Under the pieces are notes generated by a model, which saw only the letters and a program-made list of their open reading frames with translations, did not search any database and was not told the DNA's origin. Shown here in pieces: positions 22,457 through 29,890 of a stretch of DNA of 31,823 bases. How positions within the stretch are numbered: the first letter of the stretch is position 1; each line of letters starts with the position of its first letter. Source of the DNA: a virus. Location: IMG/VR virus record IMGVR_UViG_3300037488_002365, positions 1 to 31,823 of that record; one strand, 5' to 3'. Made by a program: the position numbers and the translations under genes.

Positions 22457-24604
22457 TTAAACTCCCAATAATTGTTTAGCTTGTTCATTATCTTGAACTT
22501 CTTGGGTAGTTTTAGCGGCATTAGCTGACATAACTTGAGTTTGAGCCATATCTTTCTGAGCTTTAGCGTCCGCAACCTTGGCGTTGTCTTGAGCTTGTTG
22601 AGCTTCAATTGCTTGTTTTTGTTGATTAGCTTGCTCTTCAGCGTTAAGTATCTCTAAATATCTTTCTTTATTTTTATTTTGTCTTAAATCAAGATATTCT
22701 TCAATTGCCAACTGTAAAGCTTTCATTTTCCCCGGTCCTTCGGGCATTGCTTGAATGAGATTCATCAATTCTAAATTAGCCGCTTTATTTTCTTCAACAT
22801 CATAGACATTACCCTCAAGTTTAATCTCAATGTCTGCTTTGAAAGCGGCTAATAATCTTTGAGTAAGAGTAATATATTCCTTCTTGGCTACAGGATTAAT
22901 CTGACTACCCATCACGACAGGCAAACCATTGGCATCAACTCCAACTTCTTGTTGTTGAGTCAGTGGTTCACTTAAGCTTTTGAAAATATTAACTAAATGC
23001 TCAATGTCAGGATTTATTTCTTCCAGTCTTTCATCGTCAATATCAACTTCAATCAATTCATCTCTAATTAATAATAATAAATCTTCTAAAAACATTTCTA
23101 AAAACGGCTGTAAAACACTTTGAGACATATTCCTTAAGTATTTTTTGTAAACGGCTGTTTGTTTTTGCTGGACAAAATCTACACCTGTTGCCGTTCCACT
23201 TACGACTGAATCAGATGATAAATCAACATTTATTTCTTGTAATTGATTAATTGTTTTCTGAATTTCCCCGTCCATGAGTTGAATATCATTCATTTGATAT
23301 TTATCATCTGGCGACCAAATACCATCAGCACCTTGAGTATAAGATTCTGCATTAAAAGGAATATCATAACCAGCACCACGCAAGGCGTTCTCTAAATCAT
23401 GCTTTGCAATTCCTGTTTCCATTGCGGCGGTATAAAGATTAGATGGAATAAAACGAGTTCTAAATGTAGTTTTACCGACCGAGTAAGCCTGACAAGCTCT
23501 TAAATAGTTAAGCCAGCATGCTTGATTATAGCTAAGTCCTAACTGAGATTTGCCATACATTCCCCAAGGGTTAGTTTGAGCTTCACATAATAAGATATTT
23601 TTGCGATTATATGGATTGTGATTATATTCAACTAATAGAGGAATTACTTCATTTAAAACTTTTGCATACAGAACAATTACATTTTCATAAGTTTCTTTAG
23701 TTTCACCACTTTTCACGCAAAATTCTTTTAAGTAGGCGGTTCTCAGCTCGCAATAACCTTTATATCCTTCCTCGCTTTGCCTAATGCCTGGCTGAGTGGC
23801 TTGTTCAATTCTTCTCTGTGAGTCTGTTTTGCTTAAAGTAGACTGTTCAAGTTTTAATAGTTCTGAATTATCACGATAAATAACATAATCTTGATAAGTA
23901 TAAGGAGCATTTGGGTCAAAATCTGGATTTGATTTTAAATCATTAAGTGAAACAGCTTCCCAGAAATACAAATCTACCGCATTCATATCATTATTTACAG
24001 GACTAAGCATATCTGGATAGCAATTAAACATATTAATTACAGTCGCTTTAGCACCTTGATAAACCAATTCATTTTCACCATCATTCCGTTTAATTCTTAT
24101 CTTTCCGCCTTCCATCTCAATAGTTTTGGCTCTTTTCTTTTCAGTTTTCATTATGTATGAATAAGCCAAACCGCTTGTATTCAATAAACTACATTGCAAG
24201 TCAAAGTTATCTAATGCATTATAAAAGCCGCTTTCTGGGTGATTCAAAGACTTTCTCATCTTACTTTTTACAGCATTTACCAAAGTGGTATTTGTATTTT
24301 GTTCACCGCTCGGAGCTAAATCAAACCAATCACCGTCTTTAGTTAGCCATTGCAAGCGATATGCACTTGCTTGTCTCCATGAGCTAGGATAAAAACTATT
24401 AGACAAATTTACATATTGCTTAGCCAAATTCATGACTCTTGAACCTTCTTCACCCTTGATAGCCATGGAAATATAATCAGTCCATTCTTTCTCTAATGGC
24501 TGGCGAATAGATTTATTCTGTTCTAAACGCTTATCATATTTCATTACCGCTTCTTTAATGGCGGCTGGGTCTATAGTTTGCTGAATATCTAATATTGTTT
24601 CCAT
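22457..24604 (-). CDS. Portal protein (head-tail connector, T7 gp8 / PF12236-like)
   Basis: 715 aa. The pattern WTDYISMAIK (41-50), then YRLQWLTKDGDWFDLAPSG (82-100), then an ALDNFDLQCSLLNTSGLAYS helix-strand part, is typical of the head-to-tail connector portal family of T7-like and BPP-1-like podoviruses. A strand-rich wing and a helical stem follow (SGTATGVDFVQQKQTAVYKK). The last 70 residues are a Gln/Ala-rich helix (the barrel or tail of the crown). The dodecameric ring anchors terminase during packaging and the tail afterwards. It has a very good SD (AAGGAG, 9 bases before ATG). It precedes the plus-strand cassette rather than being followed directly by scaffold. Confidence 0.9.
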   Translation of the reverse strand: METILDIQQTIDPAAIKEAVMKYDKRLEQNKSIRQPLEKEWTDYISMAIKGEEGSRVMNLAKQYVNLSNSFYPSSWRQASAYRLQWLTKDGDWFDLAPSGEQNTNTTLVNAVKSKMRKSLNHPESGFYNALDNFDLQCSLLNTSGLAYSYIMKTEKKRAKTIEMEGGKIRIKRNDGENELVYQGAKATVINMFNCYPDMLSPVNNDMNAVDLYFWEAVSLNDLKSNPDFDPNAPYTYQDYVIYRDNSELLKLEQSTLSKTDSQRRIEQATQPGIRQSEEGYKGYCELRTAYLKEFCVKSGETKETYENVIVLYAKVLNEVIPLLVEYNHNPYNRKNILLCEAQTNPWGMYGKSQLGLSYNQACWLNYLRACQAYSVGKTTFRTRFIPSNLYTAAMETGIAKHDLENALRGAGYDIPFNAESYTQGADGIWSPDDKYQMNDIQLMDGEIQKTINQLQEINVDLSSDSVVSGTATGVDFVQQKQTAVYKKYLRNMSQSVLQPFLEMFLEDLLLLIRDELIEVDIDDERLEEINPDIEHLVNIFKSLSEPLTQQQEVGVDANGLPVVMGSQINPVAKKEYITLTQRLLAAFKADIEIKLEGNVYDVEENKAANLELMNLIQAMPEGPGKMKALQLAIEEYLDLRQNKNKERYLEILNAEEQANQQKQAIEAQQAQDNAKVADAKAQKDMAQTQVMSANAAKTTQEVQDNEQAKQLLGV

Positions 24605-24619
24605 TTTTTGTTCTCCTTT

Positions 24620-25003
24620 TTACCAAAAATGCCATCTTGGTTTTGCTTTAAGTTCTTCTTGGCTTAACAAGTTTTTAAGTTTTTCCATAGTAGAATCTAC
24701 ATCATCTGAGATAAAGAATTTTATATAGCATTTAGAATAAGGTTTATCAAAAGCAAGATAACAGTTGATAGTAGACCAATTATTTTTTGGAGCGATGTTT
24801 TCATTATAAAACTTTTGGAAACGGGCCGCTCTACGAATAAATCTTGGCTCTCGAAATCTGAAATCTGCAAGCTTAAAACAAAATTGCTCAACTGTATTTT
24901 TCCAAAATTCAAAAGTTTTTTTGCGTTCTCGAAATTCATCAAAAGTACTTTGATGTTCAAAATTATATAAACTTTCTAAACCTTTTTTTTGAATTGTTTC
25001 CAT
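24620..25003 (-). CDS. Unknown 127-aa protein between terminase and portal
   Basis: The gene starts at the base after the TerL stop (TTAGGATAA then ATG), so its translation is coupled. The sequence is rich in aromatic and basic residues (TFDEFRERKKTFEFWKNTVE, FRFREPRFIRRAARFQKFYN) and ends in a charged helix with PRWHFW. No motif is recognised. Small genes at this place in podoviruses are often packaging or head-assembly accessory proteins, but no comparison supports that here. The first residues METIQ resemble the portal's METIL. Confidence 0.65.
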   Translation of the reverse strand: METIQKKGLESLYNFEHQSTFDEFRERKKTFEFWKNTVEQFCFKLADFRFREPRFIRRAARFQKFYNENIAPKNNWSTINCYLAFDKPYSKCYIKFFISDDVDSTMEKLKNLLSQEELKAKPRWHFW

Positions 25004-26662
25004 TTATCCTAATATCCTCAGTGTTCCTATTATAACACTTGTATTTTTAACTTTTGGTGGGTCAGGCCATGTTCCTAATATTCCATAACTCACAGCATCA
25101 CATATATCACCAACTGGGTGATTTTGATAAACCTGACTGGTATTTATTTCACCCATTTTAGAAATATCATATTGCCATTCTTTGTTCAACCATCCATCCA
25201 GTAATCCATCGCAAGTATCTAACACTAATACGCACGGCAAAGAGTCAGCACAACGCCTCATTACAGCATTATTAACTTCGTTTGCCCTGTGATCTAACCT
25301 GCGAGCCCATTTGTCTTTATAAGCTTGCTGTTTTTCTTTTGTTAAATATTCGGACGGATTTCTCAAATTGTCTAATAGATTGATTGTACGCCCTGTTTCA
25401 AGCTCGAAAGTGCTTCGATTTGGTGCTAATGCAGGGTCTCCAAAATCCTTAATTTTTAGTCCTTCTGGATAATATTGAGTTGTAAAATTATTTAGCCAAT
25501 TATTTGATTGCCTAATCACCTCCGTTAATACGCCACCATCTTTTGAGTTGGCAAATGCTTTGAGAAATATAAACCGCTCCAAGTCAGAATTATACAAAGA
25601 AGGTACACAAGCATTATGCCTAGACGCTCCGCCTCCGTCCCAATGATTGACAAGTATCCATTTATAATTAGATAATAGATTTTTGATAACAGGGCTTTGA
25701 AGGCTCCACCTGACAGGTTGCAAGACATTACTAGTATCATAAAACACTTCGTTAAGACACTCTTCAATTATGTTTGCACTTGTTCCTCCAGGCTCCCCAA
25801 ATACCTCTTGTCTTAATTTTGAAGGTTTAAGCTTTCTCATTTGAGCGTCTAACCAATCTTGGTCATTAGCTGGATTGACTGTGTAAGGAACAAAAAAGCT
25901 TTTGGCGTGTGATGCTACTTCTCTTCTATATAACTGTTCAAAATAATGATTACGGCTTTCTGGCGCCGAACTAACAAGACTTGTAATTTTGCAAGTAAAT
26001 GACAAAGCTGTATAAGCCGTTTCAAGATCTAATGTAGGCCAAAAACCAGCTTCATCAAGTAAAGCAAACAAGCCTCGTCCACCACGACCAGCTTTTTTAG
26101 CCGATTGTTTACTTCCTACGGCTTTACCTTGAATTACTCCGTGCCCTATTTCACGGCTCATGTGTGTTGAACTCCAGTTATCAGGCTTAAGCCATTCTGG
26201 TAAATTACTATAAATAATATCTAATCTTGGCATTAAACTAAATTGAGCACTTGAGCCGTCTGTGGTATCTTCATCTTGAGCAGCTACAACGCTACTATGT
26301 CCCCAATACTGAGCTACCCAAAAGAAAAATACTAAATGAGTGTCTGACCAGCCAACACGCCTAGACTTTTTGAAAGCATAAACATCAGGTATAACTTTAG
26401 GTTGCATTGCTAGCTGACTAAAAGGTTGAATTAGCAATTTATCTTGTTCAGGGAATAATCTAAACTTTCTTAATCTGTCGCCTCGTGAGCTTTCTTGGTC
26501 ATACATCCACGCGCAAAGGTTAATCCAATCAGCACAATTATATTTAAAATGCTCTTTCAGCTCTTCTCTAAGCTCAACAGGCAAATCTTCTAAAAGTTTT
26601 GGAAGTAAATCATAATCGTTTACTTCTTTCAAGTGATTCAATATTTCATAAAATAAGCTCAT
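25004..26662 (-). CDS. terL: Terminase large subunit (packaging ATPase-nuclease)
   Basis: 552 aa. The ATPase domain has a variant Walker A KSRRVGWSDT at residues 99-108 (the lysine lies N-terminal in the motif, as in terminases) and Walker B LFALLDEAGF at 198-207, with D203 and E204 as the magnesium/catalytic acids. The nuclease domain follows with VNHWDGGGASRHNAC and, near the end, LVLDTCDGLLDGW and HPVGDICDAVSYGILG, carrying expected acidic residues. The enzyme drives genome packaging through the portal and cuts concatemers at the end of a round. It overlaps TerS by ATGA, the usual small-large order. The packaging mode (headful or site-specific) cannot be told. Confidence 0.92.
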   Translation of the reverse strand: MSLFYEILNHLKEVNDYDLLPKLLEDLPVELREELKEHFKYNCADWINLCAWMYDQESSRGDRLRKFRLFPEQDKLLIQPFSQLAMQPKVIPDVYAFKKSRRVGWSDTHLVFFFWVAQYWGHSSVVAAQDEDTTDGSSAQFSLMPRLDIIYSNLPEWLKPDNWSSTHMSREIGHGVIQGKAVGSKQSAKKAGRGGRGLFALLDEAGFWPTLDLETAYTALSFTCKITSLVSSAPESRNHYFEQLYRREVASHAKSFFVPYTVNPANDQDWLDAQMRKLKPSKLRQEVFGEPGGTSANIIEECLNEVFYDTSNVLQPVRWSLQSPVIKNLLSNYKWILVNHWDGGGASRHNACVPSLYNSDLERFIFLKAFANSKDGGVLTEVIRQSNNWLNNFTTQYYPEGLKIKDFGDPALAPNRSTFELETGRTINLLDNLRNPSEYLTKEKQQAYKDKWARRLDHRANEVNNAVMRRCADSLPCVLVLDTCDGLLDGWLNKEWQYDISKMGEINTSQVYQNHPVGDICDAVSYGILGTWPDPPKVKNTSVIIGTLRILG

Positions 26663-27183
26663 TCTTTAAGTGCTTTCAAAGCTTGCAAGTAAGTATCAGC
26701 AGTTAGCTTTTGGGTTTTTAATACTTCTAATTCTTTTTCCAGTTGTGCAATTTTTTCTTTAGCTTCGCCGTCTTTCGAGGTTGCATACTCACCTATCATT
26801 TTTGTCAATTGATCTAACGATTTATTAGCAGCATTTCGGTCAAGCTTTATGTAGCTACCCGATTCAGTTAAAATCGTATCACCAGTCATCGCTGATTCAT
26901 AAACTTTCTTATGTTGCTCCAAAAGCCATTCCCTATTAATTTGAAACTTCTCTTCGGAAATTTTCCTGACTTTTGTGAGTTTTTCAAAAAAATATTGAGT
27001 TTTTGAGAGTTTTTTGTAAAGTTTTACTGATTCGGTTCTCGCGCTATTCTCATTAGCTTTTTGGTAAACTGCTTTGTAAGCCTTAATCCAGTCTTGCCCA
27101 TTGTCAAAATAATCATCTATCACATTTAAATGCTTAATTGAAAGCTCTTTTTCACTCATAAATAAATCAAATAAACACTCCAT
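26659..27183 (-). CDS. terS: Terminase small subunit
   Basis: 174 aa. Residues 14-75 (SIKHLNVIDDYFDNGQDWIK, AYKAVYQ, then TESVKLYKKLSK) match the Terminase_2-type start: a helix with 'F.D.Y', then A..A.Y, then a helix-turn-helix. The central coiled coil (VRKISEEKFQINREWLLEQH) is the oligomerisation part, and a Lys/Glu helix is at the C-terminus. TerS binds phage DNA at pac or cos and loads TerL. An alternative ATG at 27159 (MSEKELS) exists; neither start has a strong SD, so the N-terminal 8 residues are uncertain. A 4-base ATGA overlap joins it to terL. Confidence 0.82.
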   Translation of the reverse strand: MECLFDLFMSEKELSIKHLNVIDDYFDNGQDWIKAYKAVYQKANENSARTESVKLYKKLSKTQYFFEKLTKVRKISEEKFQINREWLLEQHKKVYESAMTGDTILTESGSYIKLDRNAANKSLDQLTKMIGEYATSKDGEAKEKIAQLEKELEVLKTQKLTADTYLQALKALKE

Positions 27184-27190
27184 ATCATTA

Positions 27191-27337
27191 TTATAACACT
27201 TCTATAATGTCATAATCTTTTGTGACATCTTTATAGTTTTGTTCAAAATCATCACCAGCATAAAAATACAATACTCGTCTGTCTAAAGTAGCAATCAAAT
27301 AGCCATATCCTATATGCCCTTTTTCATAGTTTGGCAT
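27191..27337 (-). CDS. 48-aa protein upstream of terS
   Basis: Read directly: ATG at 27337, TAA at 27191. The ATG overlaps the stop of the 78-aa gene by one base (TAATG) and ends 7 bases before terS. The sequence is aromatic-rich and strand-like (GHIGYGYLIATLDRRVLYFY) with an acidic end. Compactness, overlap and position support a real gene, but no function is visible. A role as translational link to terS is possible. Confidence 0.55.
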   Translation of the reverse strand: MPNYEKGHIGYGYLIATLDRRVLYFYAGDDFEQNYKDVTKDYDIIEVL

Positions 27338-27573
27338 TATCCTAAATTGACTCTCCATGAAGATCTGTAAGCTTTAAGAATTTTGGCTATTTTTTCTGCT
27401 GATTCGCCAGCTTTAACGGCTTTTTTTAACGCCTTGGCGGAATGCTGAAAAGTGCTAGTCATTGATATTTCGTCCCAATTTTTGCCAACAAAAAAATTAG
27501 CTAAAATTTCTATTTCTTCATTTGAAGATTTTGCTATTGAAGTTTTGTTTATGTTTTGAATTAATGTTGTCAT
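27337..27573 (-). CDS. Unknown 78-aa protein with recurrent leader
   Basis: 78 aa from ATG at 27573. The frame continues up to 27666, but a leader identical to those of three other genes (AAGAGAAAAACAAAATG) ends exactly at this ATG, so this is the start. The middle is a helix-rich domain (EEIEILANFFVGKNWDEISM, KALKKAVKAGESAEKIAKIL), like a small DNA- or protein-binding helical bundle. Function unknown. Confidence 0.65.
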   Translation of the reverse strand: MTTLIQNINKTSIAKSSNEEIEILANFFVGKNWDEISMTSTFQHSAKALKKAVKAGESAEKIAKILKAYRSSWRVNLG

Positions 27574-27600
27574 TTTGTTTTTCTCTTGTTTGTTTATAAG
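27571..27600 (-). promoter_or_regulatory. Recurrent translation leader, copy A
   Basis: CTTATAAACAAACAAGAG followed by AAAAACAAAATG on the minus strand. AAGAG is the SD, 9 bases before ATG. The same leader occurs at the ATGs at 27872, 28489 and 28856. Confidence 0.7.
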
Positions 27601-27626
27601 TGGTTTAGAGCTATATAAGCCCTTGC

Positions 27627-27648
27627 CAACAGTCAGTTTAGACTGCTG
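27627..27648 (-). promoter_or_regulatory. 8-bp hairpin between two small genes
   Basis: Arms at 27627-27634 and 27641-27648 pair (CAGCAGTC with GACTGTTG, one G-U) around a 6-base loop TAAACT, just after the 70-aa gene stop. No U-run follows in either direction close by. It may be an RNA processing, stability or attenuation element. Confidence 0.4.
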
Positions 27649-27659
27649 ATAAGGAATTA

Positions 27660-27872
27660 TTACCAATCAATCGAGTCTAAGCTTAATTGATTGTTTGATG
27701 GCTTTTTGAACTGAAAAAAACCTAACTGCTCTTTTTTTTCTTCTTGTTTTAAAGCTGCTGGTTTTATTCTGTAAGCAAACTTGATCGCATTCCCTAATTT
27801 TGGAAACAAGTGTTTAATTTCATGTGCTTTTTTTAAAACTTGTGAATTGTTTTTTGTAGTTAAGTTATTCAT
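27660..27872 (-). CDS. Unknown 70-aa basic protein
   Basis: The ATG at 27872 directly follows the promoter-leader repeat at 27870-27975, so the start is well supported. The protein is basic (VLKKAHEIKHLFPKLGNAIK) with an 'A..I......F...A...A..I' pattern seen in small phage and plasmid helical proteins, then a Lys/Glu stretch and a FFQFKKP motif. It is transcribed from its own candidate promoter with the 78-aa gene, the 48-aa gene and possibly the terminase genes after it. Function unknown. Confidence 0.65.
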   Translation of the reverse strand: MNNLTTKNNSQVLKKAHEIKHLFPKLGNAIKFAYRIKPAALKQEEKKEQLGFFQFKKPSNNQLSLDSIDW

Positions 27873-27975
27873 TTTGTTTTTCTCTTGTTTGATTTATAAG
27901 AATAATTTTATACTATTACTATTCACTTTGTCAATAACTTTATAACATTCTTTTTAAAAATCATACTAAAGTTTA
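27870..27975 (-). repeat. Promoter-leader repeat, copy B
   Basis: About 106 bases nearly identical to 28854-28958 (a handful of substitutions and one indel). It covers the promoter, 5' leader, SD and ATG of the 70-aa gene. See the promoter entry at 27907-27934. Confidence 0.95.
27907..27934 (-). promoter_or_regulatory. Sigma70-type promoter B: TTGACA-16-TATAAA
   Basis: Minus strand: consensus -35 TTGACA (27929-27934), 16-base spacer, -10 TATAAA (27907-27912). Transcription should begin about 25 bases before the 70-aa gene. The same elements recur in copy C, which supports function by conservation. Confidence 0.75.
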
Positions 27976-27980
27976 GGGTT

Positions 27981-28208
27981 TTATCTCTTTTTCTCAAATT
28001 CAATTACATCAGCAGGGTTGTAGTAAACAGCACCCCCTCCCCCCTCGTATTGCTTGCCCTGTAAAATTTCCCTAGCTTGCAATTTAGCTAAAGAGCTGAC
28101 AGACAGCTTTAAATAGTCAGCCGCTTGTTGTCTTGTCCATTTTCCTTCTGGTCTATTGTAGGGTAAAGCCTGTTTGGCTTGCCTTGGTTTATATTGTTTC
28201 TTTGGCAT
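27981..28208 (-). CDS. Small helix-turn-helix (MerR/excisionase-like) DNA-binding protein
   Basis: 75 aa from ATG at 28208 (MPKKQYKPRQ); an upstream TTG at 28280 would add an unlikely, His/Phe-rich extension. A basic arm (residues 2-23) precedes KWTRQQAADYLKLSVSSLAK (23-42), a helix-turn-helix of the type in small excisionases and HTH_17 regulators: 'T..QAA..L..S..S...L'. The end, AVYYNPADVIEFEKKR, matches the 'Y...DV..F' wing. It lies among early genes, so a transcription regulator or recombination directionality factor is plausible. No integrase is seen in the window. A Gly-rich loop (EGGGGAV) interrupts the wing. Confidence 0.65.
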   Translation of the reverse strand: MPKKQYKPRQAKQALPYNRPEGKWTRQQAADYLKLSVSSLAKLQAREILQGKQYEGGGGAVYYNPADVIEFEKKR

Positions 28209-28303
28209 ATTAAAAACTTCGTGAAAAGTGAAATTGTGATTGAAATTGTGTTTGTTTAAAAATATTAACAGCTTTATCAAATTCTTTACAATTTGGTTTA
28301 TTT

Positions 28304-28489
28304 TTATCCTCCCTGGTAAGTTTGTTTATTTTCTTCACACTCAAGCCTTGCTAAAGCTCCTCTTTTTTCCCAAAGTTTTAATTCTAAAAAACGCAGAATT
28401 GCTTTGGACTTAAAAAAGCCTGTAGGTTTATTTATTTTTTCTTCAATTCTCTCTATTGAAATTTTCAGATTGTGTATTTCAAATGTCAT
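28304..28489 (-). CDS. Unknown 61-aa helical protein
   Basis: The ATG at 28489 is preceded by the recurrent AAGAGAAAAACAAAATG leader. The sequence begins TFEIHNLKISIERIEEKINK and continues with a basic helix (FFKSKAILRFLELKLWEKRG) and an acidic end. The stop lies in GGGAGGATAA, whose SD has no good ATG after it. No function recognised. Composition suggests a two-helix hairpin. Confidence 0.6.
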   Translation of the reverse strand: MTFEIHNLKISIERIEEKINKPTGFFKSKAILRFLELKLWEKRGALARLECEENKQTYQGG

Positions 28490-28503
28490 TTTGTTTTTCT
28501 CTT
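28487..28503 (-). promoter_or_regulatory. Recurrent translation leader, copy D
   Basis: AAGAGAAAAACAAAATG ends at the ATG of the 61-aa gene. Unlike copies B and C, no consensus promoter precedes it, so the leader element recurs independently of the promoter. Confidence 0.7.
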
Positions 28504-28525
28504 GTTAGTTTTGTTTGTTTTGTTT

Positions 28526-28548
28526 AAGGGGTTTTTGCCCCGTTTTTT
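28526..28548. terminator. GGGG/CCCC hairpin after 97-aa gene
   Basis: GGGG (28528-28531), 6-base loop, CCCC (28538-28541), followed on the plus strand by GTTTTTT. It has a U-run only for plus-strand transcription, while the genes here are on the minus strand. The stem is only 4 GC pairs. It could weakly stop antisense transcripts or be a simple RNA structure. Confidence 0.3.
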
Positions 28549-28562
28549 AATTGCTAAATTTT

Positions 28563-28856
28563 CTAAATGCCATTTTGTATTGCTTCACGACGATTTAAAT
28601 GATTTTCTATTTTTGATATTAATTTTTTATATTTTTTTTCTGTTACTATAAAATGCTCAGTGCCGAAAGTACACACCACCCCTGCCCCCTTTACACGGTC
28701 AAATAATCTTATTTTTAAATCTCTACAATCAAAAATTTCAAAACCCTCGTCTCTTTTATTAATCAATTTAAAACCGTTAATTATTGGGGTGTTGATTAGC
28801 TGATTTCTTGTAAAACCACCTACTTTTTTTAATACCATTTTAACTTCGTCTGTCAT
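28563..28856 (-). CDS. Unknown 97-aa protein driven by promoter C
   Basis: ATG at 28856 directly follows the promoter-leader repeat. A helix (DEVKMVLKKVGGFTRNQLIN) is followed by a strand-rich core (GFKLINKRDEGFEIFDCRDL, GAGVVCTFGTEHFIVTEKKY) and a basic C-terminal helix. No known family. As the first gene after a consensus promoter, it is probably expressed early and strongly. Confidence 0.65.
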   Translation of the reverse strand: MTDEVKMVLKKVGGFTRNQLINTPIINGFKLINKRDEGFEIFDCRDLKIRLFDRVKGAGVVCTFGTEHFIVTEKKYKKLISKIENHLNRREAIQNGI

Positions 28857-28958
28857 TGTGTTTTTCTCTTGTTTGATTTATAAGAATAATCTTATATTAT
28901 TACTATTCACTTTGTCAATAACTTTATAACATTCTTTTTAAATTCATACTAAAGTTTA
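28854..28958 (-). repeat. Promoter-leader repeat, copy C
   Basis: 105 bases nearly identical to 27870-27975, ending at the ATG of the 97-aa gene, with no similarity between the genes that follow. The boundary at the ATG shows that only the control region was duplicated or kept. Confidence 0.95.
28891..28918 (-). promoter_or_regulatory. Sigma70-type promoter C: TTGACA-16-TATAAG
   Basis: Minus strand: -35 TTGACA at 28913-28918, 16-base spacer, -10 TATAAG at 28891-28896. Same layout as promoter B. Confidence 0.75.
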
Positions 28959-28980
28959 TTTTTTATTCTAAATTCAATTT

Positions 28981-29024
28981 AAAGGGGGTTTAAACTTAAA
29001 ATAGTCATAAGTATTCACCCCTTT
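28981..29024 (-). terminator. Imperfect nested hairpin after 101-aa gene
   Basis: AAAGGGG (28981-28987) pairs with CCCCTTT (29018-29024). Inside is a second short pair (ACTTA/TAAGT). It starts 4 bases after the last early gene stop and precedes promoter C, where a terminator would be useful. In the minus direction the following sequence is AT-rich but has no clean T-run, so it may be only a weak terminator. Confidence 0.4.
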
Positions 29025-29027
29025 AAT

Positions 29028-29333
29028 TTAAACGCCAAAATCAAGCATTAAACTGGACTGTGTTTCAACTTCTGCTGTAAATTCTTTTTTTGCTTGGTCT
29101 ATCCATTTTTTTGTGTGAGTATCAAGAAATTCCCATGATTTTATTTCTCTAATTTTTGGATCTGGAATCGACTCGGCTAAATAAAATTCTTCTTCAAAAA
29201 TTTCAGACTCTTTGGTTTTGTTTAATAAAAATTTCAGCTTCTTTAAATCTTGATTAGAAATTTCAGAATGATTTTTTTTTGCTTTATAATTTTGTTTGGT
29301 TAAAACAGTTGATTGCATTGTGGCATTTGTCAT
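29028..29333 (-). CDS. Unknown 101-aa protein
   Basis: The start is fixed by an ATGA overlap with the upstream gene. The sequence is Lys/Glu-rich and helical (NQDLKKLKFLLNKTKESEIF, then FLDTHTKKWIDQAKKEFTAE). No motif is recognised. It is the last gene of the replication-side operon before the nested hairpin. Confidence 0.6.
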   Translation of the reverse strand: MTNATMQSTVLTKQNYKAKKNHSEISNQDLKKLKFLLNKTKESEIFEEEFYLAESIPDPKIREIKSWEFLDTHTKKWIDQAKKEFTAEVETQSSLMLDFGV

Positions 29334-29890
29334 GATGTGATTAACTCCAGTTGTTCGGTAACTATTTTTTTAGGTTCTTGGGGTGGGCTAAATGTTTGAT
29401 AAGCCGTGAAAAGTTCTAAATATTCTTGATATTTGCTTTTCAGTTTAAAGTCTTCAAAATTTAGCTTTTCATTATGCTTCGGAGGCTTGATAAATTCAGC
29501 TATTTCTAAGATTTTTCCAGTTTTTGTAAAGTCATTATTTGGCTTTGGTTGGCATGACATAAAAAATATTGAATCTTTTTCCTCTAAAATCAAAGCAAAT
29601 TTAGCCTCCACTTCAGGGTCTTCATTGTTTTCAAACCATTTAATACCATTTAAAAACTTATCCAAGAGCTTGTTATACCTATCAATCATCTTAATTAGCT
29701 CTTGATTAAGCTTTTCAACTTGCTTTTTCCAAAAAGCAATATTTGTTTTCTGCCTGACTTCCATGTATTCGCACAACTTATAAGCAGACGCATCGTTTTT
29801 ATTAAGTTCAAGCTTGCTAAGTGCATTCTTAACTTCCCTCGCACAGACAGAAATTGGCTTTGGTATATTAAGATAAATTTCTTTAGACAC
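29330..29890 (-). CDS. Unknown 186-aa coiled-coil protein (GTG start)
   Basis: The start is GTG at 29890, supported by AGGAG 8 bases upstream and by an 8-base overlap with the previous gene. A central coiled coil (FWKKQVEKLNQELIKMIDRY at about 54-73) is followed by an acidic segment and a strand-like part (KDSIFFMSCQPKPNNDFTKT). It belongs to the putative replication operon. It may be a recombination or replication accessory protein, but nothing specific is seen. Confidence 0.65.
   Translation of the reverse strand: MSKEIYLNIPKPISVCAREVKNALSKLELNKNDASAYKLCEYMEVRQKTNIAFWKKQVEKLNQELIKMIDRYNKLLDKFLNGIKWFENNEDPEVEAKFALILEEKDSIFFMSCQPKPNNDFTKTGKILEIAEFIKPPKHNEKLNFEDFKLKSKYQEYLELFTAYQTFSPPQEPKKIVTEQLELITS

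Noticed and set aside
28209-28280. TTG start at 28280 for the HTH protein
   Set aside because: It would add a His/Phe-rich extension outside the HTH family pattern; ATG at 28208 gives a typical basic N-terminus.
28526-28548. Efficient terminator for the 97-aa gene
   Set aside because: The T-run is on the wrong side for minus-strand transcription and the stem is only 4 bp; kept as low-confidence structure only.
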